A DNA stretch of 64,000 nt from Rhizobium sp. NZLR1 (GTDB lineage Bacteria; Pseudomonadota; Alphaproteobacteria; Rhizobiales; Rhizobiaceae): NCBI RefSeq assembly GCF_017357385.1, contig NZ_CP071634.1:372001-436000 (forward strand), read 5' to 3'. Below are positions 1-7,487 of this stretch, piece by piece. The position numbers and the translations under genes are program-made. The stretch's first letter is position 1. Every line of letters starts with the position of its first letter. The notes beneath the pieces were generated by a model, which saw only the letters and a program-made list of their open reading frames with translations, was not told where the DNA came from and made no database searches.

Positions 1-1583
1 ACCGGGACTTCGAGCCGCTGGTCGAAATCGTCCAGGATACGGTCGGGCGCCACGATGCTTTCGCGACCGCCTGCAATTCGCGCTACTACGACGACATGGG
101 TTATCCTGGCCACGTCAACTGCACGGACAATTTCAACGCGGCGCTGGCGCCTTACGGCATTGCCGGCCGCAAGGGTTGGGAAGCGCTGAACTATTTCTAC
201 AACACCAATATCGAACACAACAACCAGCTCTATCTCGACGAGCCCTGGTCGCGCCCCGGCGATTACGTGCTGATGCGGGCGCTCACCGATCTTGTCTGCG
301 TCTCATCGTCCTGCCCCGACGATATCGACGCGGCGAACGGCTGGGATCCGACGGATATCCATGTCCGCACCTTTTCCGGAAAAGAAAAATTCTCACGAGC
401 GGTGGCCTATCGCATGACCCCAGATGCCGACGCCGAACTGACGCGCGAAACCGCCTTCCATCCACGCCTCTCGACCCTGACGCGCGATTACACCGAATAT
501 CGCGGCTACTGGCTGCCGAACCGCTTTTCCGCCGAGGGACCGGTCGAGGAATATTGGGCCTGCCGCGAGCGCGCCGCCGTCATCGACCTTTCGCCCCTGC
601 GGAAGTTCGAGGTGACTGGGCCGGATGCCGAGGAGCTCTTACAATATTGCCTGACACGCGACGTGCGCAAACTGTCGACAGGTCAGGTCGTCTATTCCGC
701 CATGTGCTACGAAAACGGCGGCATGATCGATGACGGCACGCTCTTCCGCCTCGGCGACAAGAATTTCCGCTGGATCGGCGGCGATGATTTCAGTGGCATA
801 TGGCTGCGTCAGCAGGCCGAAGAAAAAGGCTTCAAGGCCTGGGTTCGCTCTTCGACCGACCAGATGCACAATATCGCCCTGCAAGGGCCGAAGAGCCGCG
901 ATATCCTGAAGGAGATCATCTGGACGGCGCCGCGCCAGCCGACGATCGGTGAGCTCGAATGGTTCCGCTTCACTGTCGGCCGCATCGGTGGTTTCGAGGG
1001 CGCGCCCGTCGTCGTCTCGCGCACGGGCTACACCGGCGAGCTCGGCTACGAGATCTTCTGTCATCCGAAGGATGCGCTGGCGGTGTTCGACGCGGTCTGG
1101 GAGGCGGGGCAGCCGCACGGGTTGAAGCCGATGGGGCTGGAGGCGCTCGACATGGTTCGCATCGAGGCAGGTCTGATCTTTGCCCATCACGAATTCACCG
1201 ACCAGACGGACCCGTTCGAGGCCGGCATCGGCTTCACCGTGCCGCTGAAATCCAAGCAGGACGATTTCATCGGCCGCGAGGCGCTGATCCGGCGCAAGGA
1301 GCATCCGCGCCATCTGCTTGTCGGCCTCGACGTCAAGGCCAACGAGGCGGTCGGCCATGGCGATTGCATCCATATCGGCCGGGCTCAGGTCGGCGTCGTC
1401 ACCAGTGCCACCCGCTCGCCGATCCTCGGCAAGACGATCGCGCTCGCCCGCATCGACGTCATGCATGCAAGTCCCGGCACCGAGGTCGAAATCGGCAAGC
1501 TCGACGGCCACCAGAAACGCCTGCCGGCGACAATCGTGCCGCTTTCGCACTACGACCCGCAGAAGACGCGCCCGCGCTCGTAA
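1..1583 (+). CDS. tdm: Trimethylamine N-oxide demethylase (Tdm), 5' end outside window
   Basis: Converts TMAO to dimethylamine and formaldehyde, the second step of trimethylamine breakdown. The reading frame is already open at the left edge, so only the last ~527 residues are present. The N-terminal part is the DUF1989 (urea-carboxylase-associated) fold with motifs GHVNCTDNF and SSCPDDIDAANGWDP; the rest is a GcvT-like tetrahydrofolate-binding domain ending in the glycine-cleavage T barrel. Three cysteines (ATAC, VNC, SSC) are spaced 16 and 64 residues apart, the spacing I recall for the zinc ligands C263, C279 and C343 of Methylocella silvestris Tdm. DUF1989 plus GcvT is the Tdm architecture; a plain aminomethyltransferase lacks the first domain. 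The pathway partners tmm and the demethylase subunits start about 6.6 kb downstream on the other strand. Confidence 0.88.
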   Translation, partial: RDFEPLVEIVQDTVGRHDAFATACNSRYYDDMGYPGHVNCTDNFNAALAPYGIAGRKGWEALNYFYNTNIEHNNQLYLDEPWSRPGDYVLMRALTDLVCVSSSCPDDIDAANGWDPTDIHVRTFSGKEKFSRAVAYRMTPDADAELTRETAFHPRLSTLTRDYTEYRGYWLPNRFSAEGPVEEYWACRERAAVIDLSPLRKFEVTGPDAEELLQYCLTRDVRKLSTGQVVYSAMCYENGGMIDDGTLFRLGDKNFRWIGGDDFSGIWLRQQAEEKGFKAWVRSSTDQMHNIALQGPKSRDILKEIIWTAPRQPTIGELEWFRFTVGRIGGFEGAPVVVSRTGYTGELGYEIFCHPKDALAVFDAVWEAGQPHGLKPMGLEALDMVRIEAGLIFAHHEFTDQTDPFEAGIGFTVPLKSKQDDFIGREALIRRKEHPRHLLVGLDVKANEAVGHGDCIHIGRAQVGVVTSATRSPILGKTIALARIDVMHASPGTEVEIGKLDGHQKRLPATIVPLSHYDPQKTRPRS

Positions 1584-1650
1584 TGCATGCGTTCGACGGT
1601 GGTGTCGCAGATTGGTTCCTGGGAAAGCGATGATGTCTCCGCCTAAGGGC

Positions 1651-1715
1651 TTTATACCGATCGGTAAAGATACCAACAGCCCTTCGATAGGCCTAATCTT
1701 TACCGATCGATAAAT
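1651..1715. promoter_or_regulatory. Pair of near-identical palindromes, TetR-type operator candidates
   Basis: Two copies of a palindromic core occur in inverted orientation: TACCGATCGGTAAAGAT at 1655-1671 and its inverse ATCTTTACCGATCGATAAA at 1696-1714. Each is itself close to the dyad TTTACCGATCGGTAAA, typical in size and symmetry for TetR-family operators. The second copy also encodes the last residues of the TetR gene. The two together could pair as a 19-bp hairpin with a ~25-nt loop and so act as a terminator between tdm and the convergent regulator. Operator versus hairpin cannot be decided from sequence. Confidence 0.5.
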
Positions 1716-2925
1716 CTGCCGACGCGGTCCACATGGTCAGGCTGCTCTCAACGAGCGCCTCCAGCTCGCTTGGGCTTGCGCCGGCCCCTCCCTGCGCGAG
1801 AATGCCGTGCATCAGGGATTGGACGAAACGCACGAGACCGTCGACATTGACCGTCGGCAACAGGTCGCCCTCGCGTTTGGCCCGCTCAAACCTTGCGGCG
1901 AGCAGGTCGCGCCCGATGGCCTGGCGCCTGAGGACCTCGATGCGGATCGCCTGCGCCTCGTCACCTCCCTGCATCGCGTTAAGAACCATCAGGCAGCCGC
2001 GCGGTTGTTCCTCGTCCAACTGGTCGCGTAGCGCCCCCCTGAGGAGTGCCTCGAAAACGCCCCGCGCCGTCGGGGTCTGGAGTGCCTCCGTCATGTAGTC
2101 TTTCCGAAGAGACTGGTAGAGGTCGAGAGCCTTGAAAAAGAGCGCTTCCTTGTTGCCGAACGCGGCATAGAGACTTGGGCGGGTGATCCCCATCGCCTCG
2201 GTGAGATCACTGAGCGACGCGCCGGTAAAACCCCTGGTCCAGAAGAGCTTCATGGCAGCATCGAGTGCCGCATCTGCACTAAACCTTCGCGGGTCGCGGC
2301 TTCGCTCCCCCGCCGGCGGCGAACCCCCTGTACGAATGTTCGTAGCGGCTGCGACGTCCCTGATTGCCCGCCACGCCGCTACCGCCTGCTCGGCAGCCTC
2401 TCGCAGGTCGCCGTGCGGTGCCCCGCCGGCGGCCTTCATGGCGAGACCGCCGAGCACCGCCGTTACGTAGCTCGCCAACCGTGAGGTATCAGCCTCTGCC
2501 GGGAGGTCGCCCGCCCGCTTCGCTTCTTCGAACCGGTCTCGTAGTTTCAGCTCTGCTGATTGGCGGCGATGCAGCAGCGCAGGCGGGATGTCTGCATTCT
2601 CCGCTCCCATCGCCAAACCCGCATGGACGAGAACGCGGCTCGACGTCTGCTCCGGCGAGGTCGTCAGCAAGCGTTTGACGACTCCTTCGGCCGTCGGCGC
2701 GGCGAGCGCCCATGCCCAGTGCTCGTCCTCGCGAGCGCTGCAGCGCCTGAGAACGGCGTCGAAGAGCCCGCGTTTGCTTCCAAAGGCGGCGTAGATGCTG
2801 GGTGAGTTCAGGCCCATCGCGGCCGTCAGCTCCACCATGGTTGAGCCGTCATAGCCATGGCGGCCGAACACGTCCGCCGCGCGATCCAGCACTTCACTTT
2901 CTTCGAACGTGCGAGGACGGGCCAT
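1693..2925 (-). CDS. Tandem TetR/AcrR regulator (two complete TetR units in one chain)
   Basis: A 410-residue regulator, about twice the usual TetR length. Residues ~3-190 start MARPRTF and carry a helix-turn-helix around GYDGSTMVELTAAMGL; residues ~205-408 repeat the plan with GFTGASLSDLTEAMGI. Both units end in a ligand-binding-type helical half, and both have the S(I/L)YAAFG(S/N)K recognition-helix end, so the protein looks like a fused duplication. ATG at 2925 is preferred over an upstream TTG at 2937 because MARPRTF is the usual family start. It is divergent from the crotonase gene, with a dyad between them at 2941-2961, so it probably represses that gene and itself. The inducer is unknown. 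Confidence 0.85.
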   Translation of the reverse strand: MARPRTFEESEVLDRAADVFGRHGYDGSTMVELTAAMGLNSPSIYAAFGSKRGLFDAVLRRCSAREDEHWAWALAAPTAEGVVKRLLTTSPEQTSSRVLVHAGLAMGAENADIPPALLHRRQSAELKLRDRFEEAKRAGDLPAEADTSRLASYVTAVLGGLAMKAAGGAPHGDLREAAEQAVAAWRAIRDVAAATNIRTGGSPPAGERSRDPRRFSADAALDAAMKLFWTRGFTGASLSDLTEAMGITRPSLYAAFGNKEALFFKALDLYQSLRKDYMTEALQTPTARGVFEALLRGALRDQLDEEQPRGCLMVLNAMQGGDEAQAIRIEVLRRQAIGRDLLAARFERAKREGDLLPTVNVDGLVRFVQSLMHGILAQGGAGASPSELEALVESSLTMWTASADLSIGKD

Positions 2926-2940
2926 TGCCAACCACAATTC

Positions 2941-2961
2941 TGTAATGTACGTAACATAACA
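2941..2961. promoter_or_regulatory. Operator candidate between the TetR and crotonase genes
   Basis: The dyad TGTaATGT-N5-ACATaACA lies 15 bp upstream of the TetR start codon in the 137-bp space between the two divergent genes. Eight of the nine outer base pairs on each side are symmetric. Size and position are as expected for an autoregulatory TetR-family site. Confidence 0.5.
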
Positions 2962-3062
2962 GGCTCGGTAGCCGACGCCAAGTGCGGCGTGCGGTACCAG
3001 CCGTTTTGTAGCAGGCGTTCTGCCTGCCTGGCTATAAGTGTCAGTAAATTAGGAGATAAGAC

Positions 3063-3851
3063 ATGAGTTCGTTCCGTTTCGAGCAGCATGGTATGGTGGG
3101 CAAGCTGATCTTGCTCGGTGACGCGGCCAGCGAGCCGGGAGCCGATTATCCCTCGTCGCTGAGGGCTGGCGTGCGTCAGGCATACGAAAGCGACATCCGC
3201 GTTCTTCATGTGACTTCCGCGTCCGGCAGCTTCGCCATAGCAGATAACCCAGGTGACATTGGAGGCAAGGGATCGAAATTCCTGGAAGCGTTCGCCGCCG
3301 ATGTTTTGGCTTCGTTGCGCGCGATTGAGGAATTGCCGATACCGACGGTTGCCTCTGTAAGCGGAATGGCGCTGGGCGGTGGTTTTGAACTCCTTCTCGC
3401 ATGCGATTTTCTCGTGGCGGCAGAGTCGGCACACCTTTTCTTCCCGGAGGGAATGGTCGGTGGAGTTCCCATGACCGGCGGAGTGCAGCGACTTGCCGAT
3501 CGCGTCGGCAGTGCGCGCGCCACGCGCCTGGTCCTGCTCTCGGAGATGATATCCGGCAAGGCCGCGTTGGATCTGGGTGTGGCAACCCACCTTGCTCCTG
3601 ACGCCGAACTGGAGAAGGTCACGGAAGATCTCCTGCAGCGCCTCGCGAACGGACCGACCCTCGCCTACGGGAAGATGCGCTCGCTCATCCGGGCCTGGTC
3701 GTCGGGCGGTGTGTCGGCCGCAGACGTCATTACCCTCCAAGTCACCGCTGGTATCCTCGACACCAGAGATGGCGCAGAGGGAATGGCCGCTGCAACTGCG
3801 GCTATCCGGAAAGGTGAGTCGATCCCACAGATCCAGTTTTCCGGACGGTAG
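3063..3851 (+). CDS. Enoyl-CoA hydratase/isomerase (crotonase) family protein
   Basis: A 262-residue crotonase-fold protein of normal length. Oxyanion-hole segments are visible as ASGSFAIADNPGDI (~59-72) and GMALGGGFELLLACD (~102-116). Both glutamates used by true hydratases are present: one in GGGFE and one in FFPEGMVGG, followed by the TGGVQRL signature. Hydration of a 2-enoyl-CoA is therefore plausible, but substrate and pathway are not indicated. AGGAG stands 8 bases upstream of the ATG. The divergent tandem-TetR gene is its likely regulator. It has no obvious link to the amine genes around it. Confidence 0.8.
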   Translation: MSSFRFEQHGMVGKLILLGDAASEPGADYPSSLRAGVRQAYESDIRVLHVTSASGSFAIADNPGDIGGKGSKFLEAFAADVLASLRAIEELPIPTVASVSGMALGGGFELLLACDFLVAAESAHLFFPEGMVGGVPMTGGVQRLADRVGSARATRLVLLSEMISGKAALDLGVATHLAPDAELEKVTEDLLQRLANGPTLAYGKMRSLIRAWSSGGVSAADVITLQVTAGILDTRDGAEGMAAATAAIRKGESIPQIQFSGR

Positions 3852-4011
3852 CTGCATCAAACTTTGATCATCATTCCTCCGAGTTCGGCAGCGGCTCGTC
3901 TGCTGCCTAACATCGGCCCGACACCACGGGGGAAGAGCGGGCTCTGCGGCGGTGTGTAAAGCCGCCGAGATACAACCATTTAGAGAATAGCGAGTTTCAA
4001 AGAACTAAAAG

Positions 4012-4040
4012 TTGACAAATTCGAGTTCAATGATTATATC
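4012..4040 (+). promoter_or_regulatory. Promoter of the cold-shock gene
   Basis: TTGACA at 4012-4017 and TATATC at 4035-4040 are separated by 17 bp, close to the sigma-70 consensus. Transcription would start near 4047, giving an untranslated leader of about 135 nt, the long-leader arrangement known for cspA-type mRNAs whose folding changes with temperature. The remainder of the 332-bp gene-free stretch 3852-4183 shows no other gene. Confidence 0.65.
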
Positions 4041-4183
4041 CGGATAGTCGATATTGCTTGTTTGACTTTTGTTATCGCACGCCGACAACGTGCCCTGGAC
4101 GAACTTCCCTCTTCAAAATCGAGATTATCATCCGTCGTGCATCTCGCACGTGCGGCCTGTCAATTGCTATGAAAGGGTTTGTT

Positions 4184-4393
4184 ATGACCACTGGCACAGT
4201 TAAATGGTTCAATTCCACCAAGGGCTTCGGCTTCATTCAGCCTGACGACGGTGGCGCTGACGCCTTCGTTCACATCTCGGCCGTTGAGCGCGCCGGCATG
4301 CGTGAGATCGTCGAAGGCCAGAAGATCGGTTACGAGCTTGAGCGCGATAACAAGTCGGGCAAAATGTCCGCTTGCAATCTTCAAGCTGCTTAA
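4184..4393 (+). CDS. Cold-shock protein (CspA family)
   Basis: A 69-residue single cold-shock domain, normal size for the family; it binds single-stranded RNA/DNA and acts as an RNA chaperone. RNP1 (KGFGFIQP) and RNP2 (AFVHIS) motifs are intact, preceded by the typical start GTVKWFNSTKG. ATG at 4184 is chosen over in-frame upstream codons because GAAAGGG at 4171-4177 is a good ribosome-binding site and homologues start MxTGTVKW. It is monocistronic: strong promoter upstream, intrinsic terminator downstream. Confidence 0.95.
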   Translation: MTTGTVKWFNSTKGFGFIQPDDGGADAFVHISAVERAGMREIVEGQKIGYELERDNKSGKMSACNLQAA

Positions 4394-4456
4394 ATTGATA
4401 TCTGCTTTCCTTTGACCACGGATGTACTGGCACTGTTGAAAGCGTGATACCGGCGA

Positions 4457-4482
4457 GGTCAGGCAAGTTGCCTGGCCTTTTT
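4457..4482 (+). terminator. Intrinsic terminator after the cold-shock gene
   Basis: An 8-bp stem (GGTCAGGC / GCCTGGCC, one G-U pair) with loop AAGTT is followed directly by five T residues, 64 bp after the stop codon. Confidence 0.85.
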
Positions 4483-4509
4483 GTTGCGTTCGCTGAGCGA
4501 ACACTGCAT

Positions 4510-4595
4510 CATTCCTTAAATCGGAATCGGTTTAAGGAATGACGCAGCAATTCCAAGCGTTCCACCGTCCTTTGCTAAAAAGACGCGCGGCGCTT
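4510..4595. repeat. Rhizobial intergenic palindromic repeat
   Basis: Starts with a near-perfect 32-bp dyad at 4510-4541 (CATTCCTTAAA...TTTAAGGAATG) and continues with a module GCGTTCCACCGTCCTTTGC...GACGCGCGGCGCT. The second module recurs in diverged form at 6499-6555 between minD and minC. Known rhizobial short interspersed elements have this mosaic of palindromic modules. Confidence 0.7.
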
Positions 4596-4615
4596 AAATG
4601 AAATCCAGGACGAAT

Positions 4616-4840
4616 ATGTCAGATACACACAGCAAATCACGCCAACAGGCGGAGATCGCTTTCGGAAACGCACAATCGCAATTCTTGGCGAGAAGCCGCG
4701 CGGTGGAAGAGATCGATCAGACCGTTCGCGCCCGCGAGGAAAAGACCTTGAGACTGCGCGAAGCCCGTGAAGCGAAGGAATTGCAGGATCGCGCGAGCGC
4801 GGCCGCCGGCCCTGCCGTGAAGCGAAAAAAGAAAATTTGA
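4616..4840 (+). CDS. Small charged alpha-helical protein, function unknown
   Basis: A 74-residue hydrophilic protein rich in Arg, Lys, Glu and Ala, predicted to be one long helix, ending in the basic tail KRKKKI. No known domain is recognised. ATG at 4616 is preferred to the one at 4598 because AGGA lies six bases upstream. It sits next to the similarly charged DUF6481 gene, separated by a repeat, and the two may be distantly related in composition only. Confidence 0.6.
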   Translation: MSDTHSKSRQQAEIAFGNAQSQFLARSRAVEEIDQTVRAREEKTLRLREAREAKELQDRASAAAGPAVKRKKKI

Positions 4841-4902
4841 TTCAAGATCTAGATGATTACACGCCGGATTGGCATAATACTGTCCAGATCCAAATCGAGA
4901 AA

Positions 4903-4953
4903 TAGAGCATAGGGTCATCCGAAGAGCCCCACCGGTTTCGGCGTCATGCTCTA
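4903..4953. repeat. Palindromic intergenic repeat (AGAGCAT family)
   Basis: Imperfect inverted arms TAGAGCATAGGGTCATCCGAA (read as two parts) and TTCGGCGTCATGCTCTA enclose about 13 bases. The AGAGCATG...CATGCTCT ends are typical of a repeat common in Rhizobium intergenic regions. It overlaps the region immediately before the GTG start of the DUF6481 gene. Confidence 0.6.
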
Positions 4954-5364
4954 GTGTCGCAGTCAAACAGTCAGGTAACAGATTTGAAACACGCCAAAAA
5001 CAACGAGCTTTCCGATCGTCGCAGCGCCGCTGCCGAAGCCAAGGCGGCTCTCCTCAATGCGTTTCGTACCGCCAAGGATACGGCCGAACCCACGCGGATC
5101 GCAAAGCAGGCGGAGCGTCAAGCCGTCGCCGAAGCCCGGGAAGAACGGCGCGCCGAGCGGGAGCGGGTAAAGCGTGAGGAACTGGAGCGGGCTCAAGCCG
5201 CAGAAGCTGAACGTCAGGCGGCCGCCGAGGCCGAAGCACGTGCTGATGCCGACGCGCGCGAAGCGGCCGACAAAGACCGGATCGCTCGCGTGATTGCCGA
5301 TGAAGCCGCCCGAAAGGCCGCACGCGACCTGCGTTACGCCAATCGAAAAGCCAGAAAGTCGTGA
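4954..5364 (+). CDS. DUF6481 family protein
   Basis: A ~136-residue, almost entirely helical, highly charged protein (Ala/Glu/Arg/Lys repeats), matching the DUF6481 pattern NELSDRRSAAAEAKAALL at the N-terminus. Function is unknown; the composition suggests a coiled coil or nucleic-acid/protein scaffold, which is inference. The frame begins with GTG at 4954, inside a repeat; a TTG at 4984 giving LKHAKNNELSDRR is a realistic alternative start closer to homologues. It converges with minE across a terminator. Confidence 0.75.
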   Translation: MSQSNSQVTDLKHAKNNELSDRRSAAAEAKAALLNAFRTAKDTAEPTRIAKQAERQAVAEAREERRAERERVKREELERAQAAEAERQAAAEAEARADADAREAADKDRIARVIADEAARKAARDLRYANRKARKS

Positions 5365-5370
5365 TTGTCA

Positions 5371-5405
5371 GCGCTGCCTGTCGTCTGAACAGGCAGCGCC
5401 CTCTT
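5371..5405 (+). terminator. Terminator between the DUF6481 gene and minE
   Basis: A perfect 10-bp stem GCGCTGCCTG / CAGGCAGCGC with a 9-nt loop is followed by CCTCTTTC. It occupies nearly the whole 41-bp gap between the two convergent genes; the T tract is weak but fits the plus-strand gene better than minE. Confidence 0.65.
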
Positions 5406-5666
5406 TCAAGCGGCCTGCACGGCTGCATTCAACGGGATTTCGACATCGATCTCGAGCGTCGAGACGTATTCGTTGCGATCGATCGTCACCTGCACCTTGT
5501 CGTGGTCGAGCTGTACATGCTTGGCGATTACCGCGAGAATTTCCTCGCGCAGCAGCGTGACCAGGTCCGACCCGGCTGAAGAGCGCTCGTGGGCAAGAAG
5601 CACCTGCAGGCGTTCGCGAGCGGCCGGTGCGGTTCTCTGCTTGTTGAAAAGACGGAAAATATTCAT
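5406..5666 (-). CDS. minE: Cell division topological specificity factor MinE
   Basis: An 86-residue protein starting [24 protein letters not shown], the amphipathic membrane-binding and MinD-contacting N-terminus of MinE, followed by the dimerisation segment ending DVEIPL. It stimulates the MinD ATPase and drives MinCD away from midcell. The start codon overlaps the minD stop as ATGA, so the two are translationally coupled. Last gene of minCDE. Confidence 0.96.
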   Translation of the reverse strand: MNIFRLFNKQRTAPAARERLQVLLAHERSSAGSDLVTLLREEILAVIAKHVQLDHDKVQVTIDRNEYVSTLEIDVEIPLNAAVQAA

Positions 5667-6478
5667 GCCGCCCTCCGTCCGAAGATCTTGCCGAAAATAT
5701 TCCGCTTTTCCTCAGGGATCGCCATCGGCAGGGTCTCGCCGGCGAGCCGGCGGGCCGCATCGAAATAGGCCATCGCAGCCGCGCTGCGGCTGTCTGCCAG
5801 CGTGACCGGCGCGCCGATGTTCGATGCACGCAGAACATCCATGCTTTCGGGCACGATGCCGAGCAGCGGGATGGACAGGATCTCCAGGACGTCGTCAACC
5901 TTGAGCATGTCGCCGCGCTCGGCGCGGTTGGCGTCGTAGCGGGTGAGAAGCAGGTGCTTTTCCATCCGCTCGCCGCGTTCGGCCTTGGCGGTCTTGGAAT
6001 CCAGCAGGCCGATGATGCGATCGGAATCGCGTACCGACGAGACTTCCGGGTTGGTGACAACAACGGCAGCATCGGCATGGCGCATGGCAAGCGTTGCGCC
6101 GCGTTCGATCCCGGCGGGGCTGTCGCAAATGATCCAGTCGAAATAACGCCTCAGGTCAGTGATGACGCGCTCCACGCCCTCGGCCGTCAAATTATCCTTG
6201 TCGCGCGTTTGCGAGGCCGGCAGCAGGAACAACGTCTCAAGCCGTTTGTCGCGGATGAGCGCCTGGGTGAGCTTGGCGTCGCCCTGGATGACATTGATCA
6301 GGTCGTAGACGACCCTGCGCTCGGCGCCCATGATCAGGTCGAGATTGCGCAAGCCGACGTCGAAATCGACGACGACGACTTTTTCATTGCGTTGCGCCAG
6401 CGCCGCTCCCAATGCGGCGGTCGAGGTCGTCTTTCCGACCCCGCCCTTGCCTGACGTGACGACGATCACTTTCCCCAT
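5663..6478 (-). CDS. minD: Septum site-determining ATPase MinD
   Basis: A 271-residue ParA/MinD ATPase with deviant Walker [10 protein letters not shown] near residue 10, switch motif [12 protein letters not shown], and a C-terminal amphipathic membrane anchor [15 protein letters not shown]. It recruits MinC to the membrane and is released by MinE. ATG at 6478 is the start ([13 protein letters not shown]) with AAAGGAGAG 7 bases upstream; an upstream extension in the same frame has no ribosome site. A palindromic repeat separates it from minC. Confidence 0.97.
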   Translation of the reverse strand: MGKVIVVTSGKGGVGKTTSTAALGAALAQRNEKVVVVDFDVGLRNLDLIMGAERRVVYDLINVIQGDAKLTQALIRDKRLETLFLLPASQTRDKDNLTAEGVERVITDLRRYFDWIICDSPAGIERGATLAMRHADAAVVVTNPEVSSVRDSDRIIGLLDSKTAKAERGERMEKHLLLTRYDANRAERGDMLKVDDVLEILSIPLLGIVPESMDVLRASNIGAPVTLADSRSAAAMAYFDAARRLAGETLPMAIPEEKRNIFGKIFGRRAA

Positions 6479-6498
6479 GTCTCTCTCCTTTGCCGTGG

Positions 6499-6555
6499 CG
6501 CAATTCAAAGTGTTTCAACGTCCTTTGCGCATCTTATGAAAGCGCGCGGCGCTGT
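6499..6555. repeat. Intergenic repeat module between minC and minD
   Basis: The stretch GTGTTTCAACGTCCTTTGCG...AAAGCGCGCGGCGCTG matches the second module of the repeat at 4548-4595 (GCGTTCCACCGTCCTTTGC...AGACGCGCGGCGCT). Its location inside the minCDE transcription unit means it is transcribed and could fold in the mRNA. Confidence 0.6.
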
Positions 6556-6557
6556 CG

Positions 6558-7277
6558 TCAGATCAGTTTCTCTGCCATGATCGCGTCGTCTTCCAGCCAA
6601 AGCTGAACAGCTTGTCCGCGAAGATTGGAGGCCATGTCCTCGGCCATTTTGTAGATGCCGTCGATTGCAACCAGCTCGGCCTCGAGCTTGCGGCAGAAAA
6701 TCCGCGCCGATGCGTTGCCGATGGATCCTGCCATGGCGCGACCGCGCAGCGCCCCGTAGATATGGACCGATCCTCCCGCAATGACCTCCGCGCCGGAGGC
6801 GACCGATCCGATGACCGTGACGTCGCCTTCCGGGAAGATCACCGATTGTCCCGAGCGCACGGGCTCCCTGATGACGATCGATTGCATCGCCGGACGGGGT
6901 TCGGCGGCTGCCTGTTTCCCGACCGGATCGACAGGCTCATTCGCCTGAACCTCGATGTCGGAAGCCGAGCGGCCGCCTTTGAGCGCCGGGGGCATGCCCG
7001 TGCCGAGCATGGAAGGCCGTGCGCCTTCGATACCCATGATGCTGACATTGCGCTTGGCAAGTTCGGCAATCAGGTCCTTCAGCTGCGGCCGGTCGATTTG
7101 CAGGTCCGTCAGGTCGAGCACGACAGGCCGTCCGAGGAAGAAGCCGGCCGAGCGCGCGGCCAGATCGTCCAGCCTGATCAACCAATCATCGATGGGAAGA
7201 TCCGGGGACAGCATGACCGCGAGGAAAGAGCGGCCCTTGATGCGGATAGAGCGAGCGTCTGTTAGCACTTTGGTCAT
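6558..7277 (-). CDS. minC: Septum site-determining protein MinC
   Basis: A 239-residue FtsZ-assembly inhibitor. The N-terminal domain (~1-100, RSFLAVMLSPDLPIDDW) is followed by a linker and the C-terminal right-handed beta-helix (~135-235) with FPEGDVTVIGSVASGAEVIAGG and the MinD-binding RGRAMAG segment. First gene of minCDE; upstream lies a set of three TTAA boxes with 7-bp spacing at 7319-7344. Confidence 0.95.
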   Translation of the reverse strand: MTKVLTDARSIRIKGRSFLAVMLSPDLPIDDWLIRLDDLAARSAGFFLGRPVVLDLTDLQIDRPQLKDLIAELAKRNVSIMGIEGARPSMLGTGMPPALKGGRSASDIEVQANEPVDPVGKQAAAEPRPAMQSIVIREPVRSGQSVIFPEGDVTVIGSVASGAEVIAGGSVHIYGALRGRAMAGSIGNASARIFCRKLEAELVAIDGIYKMAEDMASNLRGQAVQLWLEDDAIMAEKLI

Positions 7278-7318
7278 CTATGTGAAGAAATCGTTGACCA
7301 TGTCTAGCGCGGCTATGG

Positions 7319-7344
7319 TTAACAAAAAGTTAACGCGGCCTTAA
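7319..7344. promoter_or_regulatory. CtrA-type box array upstream of minCDE
   Basis: Three TTAA tetramers at 7319-7322, 7330-7333 and 7341-7344 are each separated by exactly 7 bases (CAAAAAG and CGCGGCC), and the first pair reads GGTTAAC-N5-GTTAAC. TTAA-N7-TTAA is the established CtrA recognition sequence in alphaproteobacteria, and CtrA control of the min genes has been reported for Sinorhizobium. The boxes lie about 45-65 bp upstream of the minC start. Confidence 0.65.
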
Positions 7345-7487
7345 CATTCCCCACAATGAGATAAGATACTTCAACCGCAAAACTGCGGCAAGTCCTTGAA
7401 AATGTGTTGTAATATCAGCAGGCGTAGAGCGGTTAACGATCCAGCCTTCGACCCGAGCCATAATTATTTCGCTGGCCGGGGAAACGC

